Source: Helicobacter sp. MIT 11-5569
Lineage (GTDB): Bacteria > Campylobacterota > Campylobacteria > Campylobacterales > Helicobacteraceae
Direction of reading: 5' to 3'
DNA: 64,000 nucleotides
Assembly (NCBI RefSeq): GCF_000765695.2
Contig: NZ_JRPB02000001.1
Coordinates: 310,001 to 374,000 of the forward strand
Below are positions 46,168-55,401 of this stretch, piece after piece (position 1 is the first letter of the stretch; each line of letters opens with the position of its first letter). The notes below the pieces were generated by a model. It saw only the letters and a list, made by a program, of their open reading frames with translations, was not told the origin of the DNA and made no database searches. A program made the position numbers and the translations under genes.

Positions 46168-49100
46168 ATGAGTATTTATGAGTTATTAAAACATCAAGTT
46201 TTGATTCTTGATGGCGCAATGGGAACAGAGATTCAAAAAAAAGAGATTCCAACTTGGGGAGAAAATGCAAAAGGAGAAAAGCTTGATGGCTGTTCAGAAG
46301 CTTTAAACTTTTCTGCTCCTAATGTTATCAAAGAGATTCATACAAGCTATTTACAAGCAGGAGCAAATCTTATCAAAACAAATACTTTTGGCGTTATGCC
46401 ATGGGTATTAGCAGAATATGGTTTAGAATCCAAATGCAAAGAAATTGCGATTGCTGGAGTTTCTCTTGTCAAAGAATGTATTGCAGCACACACACCTTTA
46501 GAAAATCAAAAAGACGCGCTTTTTATCGCAGCTTCTTTGGGACCGGGCACAAAACTCCCTAGCTTAGGGCATATTGATTATGACACAATGTTTAGCGGTT
46601 ATTGCACTTGCGTTGAAGGCTTTAAAGAAGCAGGTGCGGACATTATTTTGTTAGAAACTGCGCAAGACCCTTTGCAAATCAAAGCCGCCTTACACGCAGC
46701 ACAAGAAATTGCTCCAGAGATTCCTATTATGGTATCTGTTACGATTGAAACAACAGGAACAATGCTAATAGGCACAGATATTACGACACTTTTTTATATT
46801 TTAGAACCTTTTAATATTCTCTCACTTGGTATTAATTGTGGCTTAGGACCGGATTTAGCACGCAAACACTTGCAAAATCTAAGTGCTGTGTGTAAATTCC
46901 CTATTTCTATCCACACAAACGCAGGACTACCAGAAAATAGGGGTGGAATCACATATTATCCTATGGGTGCAGAAGAGTTTAGCACCATTGAAAAAAGCTT
47001 TTTGGAGATTAATGGTGTTGCTTTTCTTGGGGGATGTTGCGGGACGACACCAGAACATATTAGACAACTCGTGCAAAAAACAAAAAATGCGATTCCACTC
47101 CCGCCAAATGGAATCTACAAACCGAGTATCACTTCTCTTTTTGAATCTAAAGAACTCAAACAAGAACCTGCTCCTTTACTAATTGGCGAACGTTCTAATG
47201 CAACAGGTTCAAAGGCTTTTAGAGAATTATTACTTGCAGAAGATTATGAAGGTGCGCTTAGTGTAGGTAGCTCACAAGTGCGTAGTGGCGCGCATTGCTT
47301 AGATGTGAGTGTAGCATTTGCAGGACGCAATGAAGATAAAGATATGCAAGCATTAATTCCGCTTTATGCCACAAAAATCACTCTTCCTTTAATGCCAGAT
47401 TCCACACAGATTAACGCGCTAGAAATCGCGCTAAAACATATCGGCGGACGTCCGATTATCAACTCTGCAAATTTAGAAGATGGGATTGAAAAATTTGACA
47501 AAATTGCAAGCTTAGCAAAGAAATTTGGAACAGCACTTGTTTGCTTAACCATTGATGAACAAGGAATGTGCAAGACTTTTGAGCGCAAAATAGAATGTGC
47601 GAAAAGAATGATGGAACGCGCAAAAAATGTGCATAAATTAAGAGAAGAAGATATTATCTTTGACCCGCTAACCTTTACGATTGGTAGCGGTGATGTAGAA
47701 TATTTCACTGCCGGAATGGAAACCTTAAATGCCATTAAAGAACTTAGTAATCTTTATCCAAAAGCTGGAACAACGCTTGGATTATCAAACATTTCTTTTG
47801 GACTAAGCAAAGAAGGTAGAATCTGCCTAAACTCTGTCTTTTTGCACCACGCGATTAAAAATGGTTTAACTTCAGCGATTGTAAATGTTGCGCATTTGAT
47901 TCCTTATGCACGACTAGAACAAGCAGATATTAAAGCGTGTGAAGATTTAATCTTTAATACAGCACAAACTAGTGATGCTTTATATGCGTTTATCAAGCAT
48001 TTTAAATCCAAAGGCGCAATACAACTCCAAAGCACAGAAGATGATAGTGCACTATCTGTGCAAGAGAAAATCCAAAAATATCTTATTAATGGGGATTTAA
48101 ACGCAATGCAAAATCTCTTGCCAACCGCTAAAGATTCCATTAATCCTGAAATTATTATTAATGAGATTCTTATTGATGCAATGAAAATCGTAGGAGAGCG
48201 GTTTGGAAATGGAGAAATGCAGCTTCCTTTTGTGCTACAAAGTGCAGAGGTGATGAAAAAAAGCGTAGATTATCTCAATGCCTTTTTGCCCAAAAAGCAA
48301 AGTGCGCACAAAACTACGATTGTGATTGGCACAGTTAAAGGAGATGTGCATGATGTGGGCAAAAATTTAGTTGATATTATCCTAACAAATAATGGTTTTA
48401 ATGTCATTAATATCGGAATCAAAGCAGAATTAGAAAAGTTTTTAGAAGTGTTAGAATCCCAAAAGGTAGATTGTATCGGAATGAGCGGCTTGCTTGTCAA
48501 ATCCACTTTAGTGATGAAAGAAAATTTAGAAGAGCTAAAAAGACGCGGAATCACGATTCCTATTATGCTAGGTGGTGCGGCACTTAATCGTAATTTTGTA
48601 GAGGAATTTTGTAAGCCAAATTATGATGGAATCATTTTTTATTGCAAAGACGCATTTGATAGCGTTGCAGCAATGCAAATTATCCAAAGTGGAGATTTTA
48701 GCGACTTGACATTGCCAAGCGATAAAGCAGGTAATGCGCAAGAAAAACAAGCAAAACAAGAAGCAAGGCTTGCGAAAAAATTAGAAAAAACCTTGCAACA
48801 AGATTCCACCCCAAAACCCACTAAATGCGAATTAGAATTTAACTATATCGCGCATACTCCTCCTTTTTTTGGTGTGCAATCTTTGCATTTGGATTCCACA
48901 ATGTTAGAAGAAGTTTTTAGTTATATTGATAAAGACTTACTTTTTAAACACCGCTGGGGATATAGCAAGCTCAAAAAAGAAGAATATCAAGCCCTAAAAG
49001 AGCGTGAATTAGAGCCAACATTTAATGCACTAAAGCAAGAATTTATCCAAAAAGGAATCTTTAAGCCCATAGTGCTTTATGGGTATTTCCACACGCGCAC

Positions 49101-49611
49101 AAAAGCACCAAAAAACTTAGAAAATGGTTTGATTTTAGAAATAAGCGCAAATGCAGATTTTAGCAATGCAGAATCCTTTTTATTCCCGCGCAGTCGCAAA
49201 AAGCCTTATTTATGTTTGAGCGATTATTTTAATCCGCAAGGAGATATTTGCGCCTTGCATTTAGTCTCTAGCGGACATCATTTTGCCCCTTATGAAGAAG
49301 CACTTTATAAAAATGGAGAATACCATAAATACTATTTAGCTCACGCTTTGGGAATGGACTTAGCAGAAGCTTTAGCAGACTTTACGCACGCAAGAGTGCG
49401 CAAAGAGCTTTCTTTGGATTCTAAATGCGGACAACGTTATTCCTTTGGCTATCCCGCTTGCCCAGATTTAGCCTTAAGCGTTGGATTATTTAAGCTTTTA
49501 AAACCAGAATCTTTTGGTATTACGCTTAGCCAAACTTACCAAATGACGCCAGAAGCAACAACTTCTGCGCTCATTGTGCCTTATAAAGACGCAAAATATT
49601 TTGCAATCTAG
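46168..49611 (+). CDS. metH: Cobalamin-dependent methionine synthase
   Basis: The product is 1147 residues, all four modules present: homocysteine-binding barrel (1-315, zinc Cys in INCGLG and GGCCGTTPEHI), methyltetrahydrofolate barrel (about 335-610), cobalamin cap and Rossmann domains (about 640-870, with DVHDVGKN supplying the cobalt-ligating His) and the C-terminal reactivation domain (about 890-1147, ending in a GYPACPD motif region). It transfers methyl from methyl-THF to homocysteine. It starts immediately after dedA. Its stop shares the palindrome CTAG with the convergent flagellin-like gene. H. pylori lacks MetH. Confidence 0.95.
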   Translation: MSIYELLKHQVLILDGAMGTEIQKKEIPTWGENAKGEKLDGCSEALNFSAPNVIKEIHTSYLQAGANLIKTNTFGVMPWVLAEYGLESKCKEIAIAGVSLVKECIAAHTPLENQKDALFIAASLGPGTKLPSLGHIDYDTMFSGYCTCVEGFKEAGADIILLETAQDPLQIKAALHAAQEIAPEIPIMVSVTIETTGTMLIGTDITTLFYILEPFNILSLGINCGLGPDLARKHLQNLSAVCKFPISIHTNAGLPENRGGITYYPMGAEEFSTIEKSFLEINGVAFLGGCCGTTPEHIRQLVQKTKNAIPLPPNGIYKPSITSLFESKELKQEPAPLLIGERSNATGSKAFRELLLAEDYEGALSVGSSQVRSGAHCLDVSVAFAGRNEDKDMQALIPLYATKITLPLMPDSTQINALEIALKHIGGRPIINSANLEDGIEKFDKIASLAKKFGTALVCLTIDEQGMCKTFERKIECAKRMMERAKNVHKLREEDIIFDPLTFTIGSGDVEYFTAGMETLNAIKELSNLYPKAGTTLGLSNISFGLSKEGRICLNSVFLHHAIKNGLTSAIVNVAHLIPYARLEQADIKACEDLIFNTAQTSDALYAFIKHFKSKGAIQLQSTEDDSALSVQEKIQKYLINGDLNAMQNLLPTAKDSINPEIIINEILIDAMKIVGERFGNGEMQLPFVLQSAEVMKKSVDYLNAFLPKKQSAHKTTIVIGTVKGDVHDVGKNLVDIILTNNGFNVINIGIKAELEKFLEVLESQKVDCIGMSGLLVKSTLVMKENLEELKRRGITIPIMLGGAALNRNFVEEFCKPNYDGIIFYCKDAFDSVAAMQIIQSGDFSDLTLPSDKAGNAQEKQAKQEARLAKKLEKTLQQDSTPKPTKCELEFNYIAHTPPFFGVQSLHLDSTMLEEVFSYIDKDLLFKHRWGYSKLKKEEYQALKERELEPTFNALKQEFIQKGIFKPIVLYGYFHTRTKAPKNLENGLILEISANADFSNAESFLFPRSRKKPYLCLSDYFNPQGDICALHLVSSGHHFAPYEEALYKNGEYHKYYLAHALGMDLAEALADFTHARVRKELSLDSKCGQRYSFGYPACPDLALSVGLFKLLKPESFGITLSQTYQMTPEATTSALIVPYKDAKYFAI

Positions 49612-50174
49612 CTAAAGAGTCCTTTTAATGCGCTAGGGTCAAAGTTTTCAAAATCAAAGCTTTGACCATTTGGAGCACCAAAAGGCAAACTTGCTTTTTC
49701 AATCAATCCACTAATTTGCCCCATTTTGTCCATAATCTCTTGATGTTTATTTGCAAAAGCTTCTGCTACATCTCCTTGAATTTGGCTAGGCAATGGAAGA
49801 GACAAAGAAACATTCTCATCTGCCAAAGAAGTGGTTAATTCTTTGCCAAATAAAGCTTCTCCTTTAAATTGCGCTGCCTTTGCTGTTGCATCAAGTGCAT
49901 TCATATCTGCGCCACTGCTTTTAATCTGATTACTTAGCGCATTAAGCGTAATATCAGCAATTTGCATTGCTCCTACCATTTCATTTGCACCTTTGATTCC
50001 ATCAGTAAATTTACGAATCTCTAGCGCAGTTTGTGATACATTTGGTAACTCTTGCACTTCTTGCAAATTTTGCTGTTGCGTAGAAACATTTTGCGATTCT
50101 TTTTCTTGTGTTGCTGCAACTTGCGGTTTTTGATAGATATTCCCAACTCCATAGGGATTTACTGTTGATAACAT
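49608..50174 (-). CDS. Unidentified protein with a flagellin-like helical segment
   Basis: The product is 188 residues with no signal peptide and no cysteine. Residues about 50-110 (IRKFTDGIKGANEMVGAMQIADITLNAL, then FKGEALFGKEL) resemble the flagellin/FlgL D0-D1 helix (ANDALGILQTADKAM-type) including the Q-x-AD pattern. The Gln-rich N-terminus (20-45) is probably disordered. A sigma-54-type promoter lies 32 bases upstream. It is probably a flagellum-associated or flagellum-exported protein, by inference. It overlaps the end of metH by 4 bases in opposite orientation. Confidence 0.7.
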   Translation of the reverse strand: MLSTVNPYGVGNIYQKPQVAATQEKESQNVSTQQQNLQEVQELPNVSQTALEIRKFTDGIKGANEMVGAMQIADITLNALSNQIKSSGADMNALDATAKAAQFKGEALFGKELTTSLADENVSLSLPLPSQIQGDVAEAFANKHQEIMDKMGQISGLIEKASLPFGAPNGQSFDFENFDPSALKGLFS

Positions 50175-50205
50175 TACAACTCCTTTTAAAATTTTCTTAG
50201 TAATT

Positions 50206-50223
50206 AAGCATTTACCATTCCAC
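50206..50223 (-). promoter_or_regulatory. Sigma-54 (RpoN) -24/-12 promoter
   Basis: On the minus strand GTGGAATGGTAAATGCTT contains GG (50221-50220) and GC (50209-50208) separated by exactly 10 bases, matching the Campylobacterota consensus TTGGAAC-N-TTGCTT. It lies about 32 bases before the ATG at 50174, allowing a short leader with an AAAAGGAG ribosome site. Confidence 0.7.
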
Positions 50224-50328
50224 TTTTACAACTAACAAAATTATTCCACCACATTTTATTGTATCTTACACACTCAAATGCTACAATATTTTCTACAAAT
50301 ACCTAAAGTTTTAACACAAAGAATCCTT

Positions 50329-51363
50329 ATGCAACAATACTTTGAAGGGGACAAAACAGAATCCTTAGAAACTTTTAGCATTCCTAGTGAAAACAACGGA
50401 GTCCGCGCAGATATTTTTTTATCCAAAATCCTAAATATCTCACGCTCAAAAGCACAAACTCTAATCCAAAAAAAAGAAATTCTGTTAAATTCTCTTCCTT
50501 TAGAAAAATATGGAATCGCATTAAAAACAGGAGATAAACTCACATTAAAACTCCAAGCAAAACCACTAAAAGATTCCACCCCACAAGACTTTAATATTCC
50601 AATTTTATACGAAGATGAAGAAATTTTGATTTTAAACAAGCCAACAAATCTCCTCGTGCATCGCACAAATCCACAAGATTTGCAATTTACCCTTGTTGAT
50701 TATCTAAAAGACAAAGGATTCAAACTTTCAAATCTTGGCGATTCTTATCGCTTAGGCATTGTTCATCGATTAGACAAAAACACTAGCGGAGCAATTGTTA
50801 TTGCCAAAAATAATGCAACGCATGCTAATTTAAGCAAACAAATTAAAGAACGCCAAATGGGACGTTATTATCTGTGTGTTATCAATCAACCCTTAAAGGA
50901 ATCCAAAATTGTAGATTTTCCTATAATGCGCCACCCAAAGCACCGCCTAAAATACATAACCACTACCACAAATCACCCAACCGCAAAAACTGCAAAAACC
51001 GCTTTTTTTGCCATTTCCACGCATTGCGATTCCAAACTTCCAACACAAAATCTTGCATTAATTGGAGCAAAATTATTCACAGGACGCACGCATCAAATCC
51101 GCGTGCATCTAAATGCTATTAATCGCCATATTTTAGGAGATGGTTTTTATGGATACAAAGGAAGCTACACAGGAAGAATCCTACTGCACGCACATTTCTT
51201 GCATTTACTACACCCAAAAACACAAGAATCTTTAGAATTTTACGCTCCAATCCCAAAAGATATGCAAGATTTTTTATGCGAGCATTTTAACCTTTCACGC
51301 TATCAAAACACACAAAATCCACATACTATACAAATCCCACTCTCCAAAATCTATCAAGGATAA
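50329..51363 (+). CDS. RluA-family 23S rRNA/tRNA pseudouridine synthase
   Basis: The product is 344 residues from the ATG at 50329; another ATG at 50278 adds 17 residues with no ribosome site. An S4-like RNA-binding domain (VRADIFLSKILNISRSKAQTLI) precedes the synthase domain with the catalytic Asp in VHRLDKNTSGAIVIAKN and the KLFTGRTHQIRVHL motif. RluC/RluD-type enzymes modify helix regions of 23S rRNA. The exact target is unclear. It heads the conserved block that runs to fliT. Confidence 0.87.
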   Translation: MQQYFEGDKTESLETFSIPSENNGVRADIFLSKILNISRSKAQTLIQKKEILLNSLPLEKYGIALKTGDKLTLKLQAKPLKDSTPQDFNIPILYEDEEILILNKPTNLLVHRTNPQDLQFTLVDYLKDKGFKLSNLGDSYRLGIVHRLDKNTSGAIVIAKNNATHANLSKQIKERQMGRYYLCVINQPLKESKIVDFPIMRHPKHRLKYITTTTNHPTAKTAKTAFFAISTHCDSKLPTQNLALIGAKLFTGRTHQIRVHLNAINRHILGDGFYGYKGSYTGRILLHAHFLHLLHPKTQESLEFYAPIPKDMQDFLCEHFNLSRYQNTQNPHTIQIPLSKIYQG

Positions 51364-51455
51364 TTTCAGACTACTTTATAATAAAATTATGCAAATTTGC
51401 GCATTTTATGCTAAAATAAGCAACTTTAAAACTTGCAAGAAATTAGGAATCTATT

Positions 51456-52697
51456 ATGCACAAGAATCTTTTATTATATGTTCTAAGTGGAATCTTAAGC
51501 TTATTTTTTATGTTTTTTAGTGGTTGTAGCAGCACGACTTTTAGCAACAATCCAACAATCAATAGCAATCTAACGCCACCAAGTGATATTCGCGTTTTAA
51601 GTGATGTCAATGCGATTGCTTTTGAGTGGGAACTTGTGCAAGACCCAAGCGTAATGGGATATTATATCTATCGTAAAGAAGCTAGTGCGCAAAATTTTGA
51701 GAAAATTGCCACATTAGATTCTCGTTTTAATACACATTATGCAGATAACAACTTAAAAGCTGGCACACAATATACTTATTATTTCGCCACTTTTGATAAA
51801 AATCGCAATGTTTCCTCTTATTCTCCTGCGGTTACTGCAACAACATTATCAATCTCTGCAATCACTTATGCAGAAGCTATCGGAAACTATCCGCGTAAAG
51901 TCAAAGTGATTTGGAATCCTCACCAAGACCCACGCGTTGTAGGTTATATTGTGCAACGCAAAGATAAAAATGGGGTTTGGAAAGAAATAGGAAAAATCAA
52001 AAATCGTTTGCTTGTGGAATTTCTTGATACAAATTTAGAAGATGGGACGACTTACACTTATCAAGTCTTCGCTTATAATGCTAAAAATTCTCTCTCTTTG
52101 CCATCTTCAATCGTAAGTGCTACTACAAAACCAAAACCACAACCAATAACGAATTTTCGCGCGACACTTGACCAACCCAAACAAATTACTCTAAGTTGGG
52201 ATTTACACCCTAATAAAGAAGTAGTTTCTTACAAAGTTTTGCGCTCTAGCTTTATTTCAAGTCTCTTTAGCACTATTGCCACATTGCCAAGCAACACAAC
52301 CTCTTATCAAGATTCCATTAAAAAAGATGGTGAAAAATACCAATATAAAATCATCGCCACAGATAAAGATGGAATCGACAGCCTTGAGAGCGGACCAATT
52401 ACTGGAGCAACACTTGCGATTCCAAATCCTCCAAGCATTACCTACGCACGTATTGAAAACGACTCTGTTGTGCTAAAATGGGTGCCAACTGACGACCGCG
52501 CAAAGGAATACATTGTGTATAAAAAGGATTCCATATTATTTGGAGAAACACTGCGCTACAATAAAGTGCTAACTCCAGAATTTATTGATAGAGAAATTAG
52601 AGCTGGAGAAAAATACTATTACCGCGTAAGCACCGTTGATGAGAATGGTTTAGAATCTAAACCTTCAGAAGAAGTTACCTTATCTTTGCCAAAATAA
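51456..52697 (+). CDS. Lipoprotein with four fibronectin type III domains
   Basis: The product is 413 residues. The lipoprotein signal ends at FSGC (about C24). Four FN3 repeats of about 90-95 residues follow, each with the W...D/H-P-x-V...Y-x-I/V-x-R/K pattern (WELVQDPSVMGYYIYRK, WNPHQDPRVVGYIVQRK, WDLHPNKEVVSYKVLRS, WVPTDDRAKEYIVYKK). FN3 repeats in bacteria bind glycans or other proteins at the cell surface. In H. pylori the matching gene also lies before trmB. The role is unknown. It ends 1 base before trmB. Confidence 0.85.
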   Translation: MHKNLLLYVLSGILSLFFMFFSGCSSTTFSNNPTINSNLTPPSDIRVLSDVNAIAFEWELVQDPSVMGYYIYRKEASAQNFEKIATLDSRFNTHYADNNLKAGTQYTYYFATFDKNRNVSSYSPAVTATTLSISAITYAEAIGNYPRKVKVIWNPHQDPRVVGYIVQRKDKNGVWKEIGKIKNRLLVEFLDTNLEDGTTYTYQVFAYNAKNSLSLPSSIVSATTKPKPQPITNFRATLDQPKQITLSWDLHPNKEVVSYKVLRSSFISSLFSTIATLPSNTTSYQDSIKKDGEKYQYKIIATDKDGIDSLESGPITGATLAIPNPPSITYARIENDSVVLKWVPTDDRAKEYIVYKKDSILFGETLRYNKVLTPEFIDREIRAGEKYYYRVSTVDENGLESKPSEEVTLSLPK

Positions 52698-52698
52698 T

Positions 52699-53931
52699 AT
52701 GCCACATTTTAAAACTTCTAAATTAAATCTTCCAAATCTCCCCTACACTAGCATACATAGTGCTGGAGAGTTTAATTTTTTGGAACTCTTTACTTCTTTA
52801 AGGCACCCAAATTTATCCCTACTGCATGTCCATTTTATTCCAAACAACAACACGCAACCCAAAGAATTTTTCTTAGAGATTAAACAAACTCCAAAAGAAA
52901 GTCTTGTGCGCTTTGATAAACATTCACGTATTGCACCAATAGAAATCATTAAAAACGCACTTGAGATTCTTATGCAAATGCAAGATTCCATTATCACACA
53001 CAACTTAAACCGCAACACCATAACCCCAGAATACAAACTCCCTTTTATTAAAGATATTAATGATTTTTTAGACTTTAAAGAACTATTTAAAAAAATATGC
53101 ACAAAATCTAAACGCAACTTTGAAGAAATTTGGCTAGAAATTGGCTTTGGAAGCGGAAGACATTTGCTACATAACGCAAAAGAGAATCCTAATATCTTAC
53201 ATTTAGGGCTTGAAATCCACCACCCTTCTTTAGAACAAGTCGCGCGGCAAATAGGAATCCAAGCATTAGATAATATTTTAATCCTTGCCTTTGATGCGCG
53301 TATTTTTTTGGAATTGCTCCCCTCTAATGTATTGGATAAAATTTTTGTGCATTTTCCCGTCCCTTGGGATAAAAAACCTCATCGCAGAATCTTTAGCCAC
53401 GCATTTTTAACCCAAAGCGCAAGAGTATTAAAACAAAATGGGCATTTACAGCTACGCACCGATAGTTTAGAATATTTCACTTTTGTAAAAGATTTGATGA
53501 AAGATTTTACAGAATCTTTTAAAGTAGAATCGCAAAAAAATCTACAAGAGGAAATTATTAGCAAATATGAAGCGCGGTGGCTAAGACACCAAAAAGATAT
53601 TTACAACTTAGAATGTTTTGCCCTACAAACTTCAAAAGAGCGCGCATTAGATTTTGGTTTTGATTTTGAAACTTCCTTAAAGCCAAAAGATTTTATATCT
53701 AAAAAATTTGTTAAAGAAGATTATTTTTTAAATCTTGAAGAAATTTTCTTAAGCAATAACAATAGCTTAATCAAAATTGCTTTTGGAGATTTTAATTATC
53801 CAGAAACGCGCTATGTGATACAAGATTCTAAACTACATTATTTTAAAAGCAATCCTTTGCCCTCTAAAATTAACCACAAAGCGCATAATCTCTTAAGTGC
53901 TTGTATCTCTAGTCACTTTAAGGAATCATAA
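52699..53931 (+). CDS. trmB: tRNA (guanine-N7)-methyltransferase TrmB, long form
   Basis: The product is 410 residues, much longer than the usual 210-240. The methyltransferase core occupies about 130-300: WLEIGFGSGRHLLHNAKENP, LGLEIHH and KIFVHFPVPWDKKPHRR are the SAM and tRNA-site motifs. About 130 N-terminal and 110 C-terminal residues are extra; the long form seems standard in Helicobacter. It makes m7G46 in tRNA. Its final A starts the ftsE ATG, an overlap of one base. Confidence 0.88.
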   Translation: MPHFKTSKLNLPNLPYTSIHSAGEFNFLELFTSLRHPNLSLLHVHFIPNNNTQPKEFFLEIKQTPKESLVRFDKHSRIAPIEIIKNALEILMQMQDSIITHNLNRNTITPEYKLPFIKDINDFLDFKELFKKICTKSKRNFEEIWLEIGFGSGRHLLHNAKENPNILHLGLEIHHPSLEQVARQIGIQALDNILILAFDARIFLELLPSNVLDKIFVHFPVPWDKKPHRRIFSHAFLTQSARVLKQNGHLQLRTDSLEYFTFVKDLMKDFTESFKVESQKNLQEEIISKYEARWLRHQKDIYNLECFALQTSKERALDFGFDFETSLKPKDFISKKFVKEDYFLNLEEIFLSNNNSLIKIAFGDFNYPETRYVIQDSKLHYFKSNPLPSKINHKAHNLLSACISSHFKES

Positions 53932-54599
53932 TGGATCCTATCATTCATGCAAGCAATATTAATCTAGGCTACAAAAATGATATTATTATTAAAAATGCAA
54001 GCTTTAATATCTATCCTAAAGAATTTGTATTTGTAAGCGGACAAAGTGGAAGTGGCAAAAGCACATTATTGCGCTCAATGTATGGTGATTTACCTTTAAA
54101 AAGCGGTTCTTTAGAAGTTTGCGGCGTAGAAATGTTTAAAGCAAACAAAAAAAATATTGAAATTTTACGCCGACATTTAGGGATAATCTTTCAAGATTAT
54201 AAACTCATTAAAGATTTCAATGTCGAAAAAAATGTTATGCTCCCTATGATGATTGGGGGTTTTACTAAGGAATCCTCTCAAGCACAAACCGATAGACTTC
54301 TCGCACATATTAAGCTCTCTCATAAAGGTAGCAAATATCCCTTAGAATTAAGCGGAGGAGAACAGCAACGTGTCGCAATGGCGCGCGCTTTAGCACATAA
54401 TCCTCTTTTGATTTTAGCTGATGAGCCAACAGGAAACTTAGATGATTACTCTTCTGAAGTGATATGGAATCTTTTAAGAGGCGTTAATACGCAGCTTGGC
54501 ATTACTGTTGTTGTTGTTACACACAGGATTCCAGAAGCACTAGGAGTGCATTATAGGCATTTCCATATTGAAGAGGGGGTAATTTATGAACTCTCTTAA
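53931..54599 (+). CDS. ftsE: Cell-division ABC ATPase FtsE
   Basis: The product is 222 residues. Walker [10 protein letters not shown], signature [15 protein letters not shown] and Walker [14 protein letters not shown] are intact. FtsE with FtsX forms the division-site complex that activates peptidoglycan hydrolases through an EnvC-type partner, encoded two genes downstream. The gene shares its first base with trmB and overlaps ftsX by 14 bases. Confidence 0.93.
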   Translation: MDPIIHASNINLGYKNDIIIKNASFNIYPKEFVFVSGQSGSGKSTLLRSMYGDLPLKSGSLEVCGVEMFKANKKNIEILRRHLGIIFQDYKLIKDFNVEKNVMLPMMIGGFTKESSQAQTDRLLAHIKLSHKGSKYPLELSGGEQQRVAMARALAHNPLLILADEPTGNLDDYSSEVIWNLLRGVNTQLGITVVVVTHRIPEALGVHYRHFHIEEGVIYELS

Positions 54600-55392
54600 A
54601 AATCATTTAAGTTTAATTATTCCATTAGTTGCGCTACTTTTTGCGCTTGAGAGCATTTTATTAGTTAATCGCACGCTTAGTGATTATGAAAGCAAACTCG
54701 GGAAAAATTACGCAATCATTCTAGCAAGCAAAAAAGAGTTATCTCTAGAATCTTTACGCAATAAAATCACAGAAGCGGAATCTTTAAATCCAATTGATGC
54801 GCAAATCATCTTAGACCGCCTAAAAAATAATATTAGTCAAGCCAATCTTATTTTACTTAAAAAATCTCTTCCCAACTTTTATTCTCTAACCTTAAACCAA
54901 TACCCAAGTGATGCGCGTTTGATTGCTATCCAAAAAGCATTAGAAAGCTTTGATGAAATCGTGCGCATTGAAACCTTTACCAAAAGCCATAATCAAATTT
55001 ATCAACTTCTTTTAATTATTAATGGTAGTATTATGATTTTTTCAAGTCTTATTGCATTAATCAGCCTACTTTTAATGTTTAAACAAATTGAAATTTGGAA
55101 ATTCCAACATATTGAAAGAATGGAAATTATGACCCTCTTTGGCGCGCCCTTGTGGATGCGCTCGCAAGTGTTGTTTCGCTTAGCTTGTATTGATACAATC
55201 CTTGCGACCTTAATCGTTGCTGGGGGGTTATTTTATATTTCACAAAATCCGTCCTTGCTTATATTTTTTCAAGAACTCGGATTAAATCCAGAGATTTTCT
55301 CCCCGATTTTAGATTCCATTGTGCTTTTACTCACAGGGCTTACACTCTCTTTGATTGCTGTATGGATTGTAAGCTTACAGCAAAAAGACTAA
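54586..55392 (+). CDS. ftsX: Cell-division membrane protein FtsX
   Basis: The product is 268 residues with four membrane segments: one near the N-terminus (about 8-28), then a periplasmic domain (about 30-145), then three C-terminal segments (about 148-170, 195-218, 240-262). This is the FtsX layout; sequence similarity in the family is low. The periplasmic loop is expected to contact the EnvC-like protein encoded next. It overlaps ftsE and lies 9 bases before the envC-like gene. Confidence 0.9.
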   Translation: MNSLKNHLSLIIPLVALLFALESILLVNRTLSDYESKLGKNYAIILASKKELSLESLRNKITEAESLNPIDAQIILDRLKNNISQANLILLKKSLPNFYSLTLNQYPSDARLIAIQKALESFDEIVRIETFTKSHNQIYQLLLIINGSIMIFSSLIALISLLLMFKQIEIWKFQHIERMEIMTLFGAPLWMRSQVLFRLACIDTILATLIVAGGLFYISQNPSLLIFFQELGLNPEIFSPILDSIVLLLTGLTLSLIAVWIVSLQQKD

Positions 55393-55401
55393 AGGGGATT
55401 T

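Noticed and set aside
47364-47735. Long minus-strand frame within metH
   Set aside because: It lies opposite a strongly conserved coding region and has no ribosome site or recognisable product.
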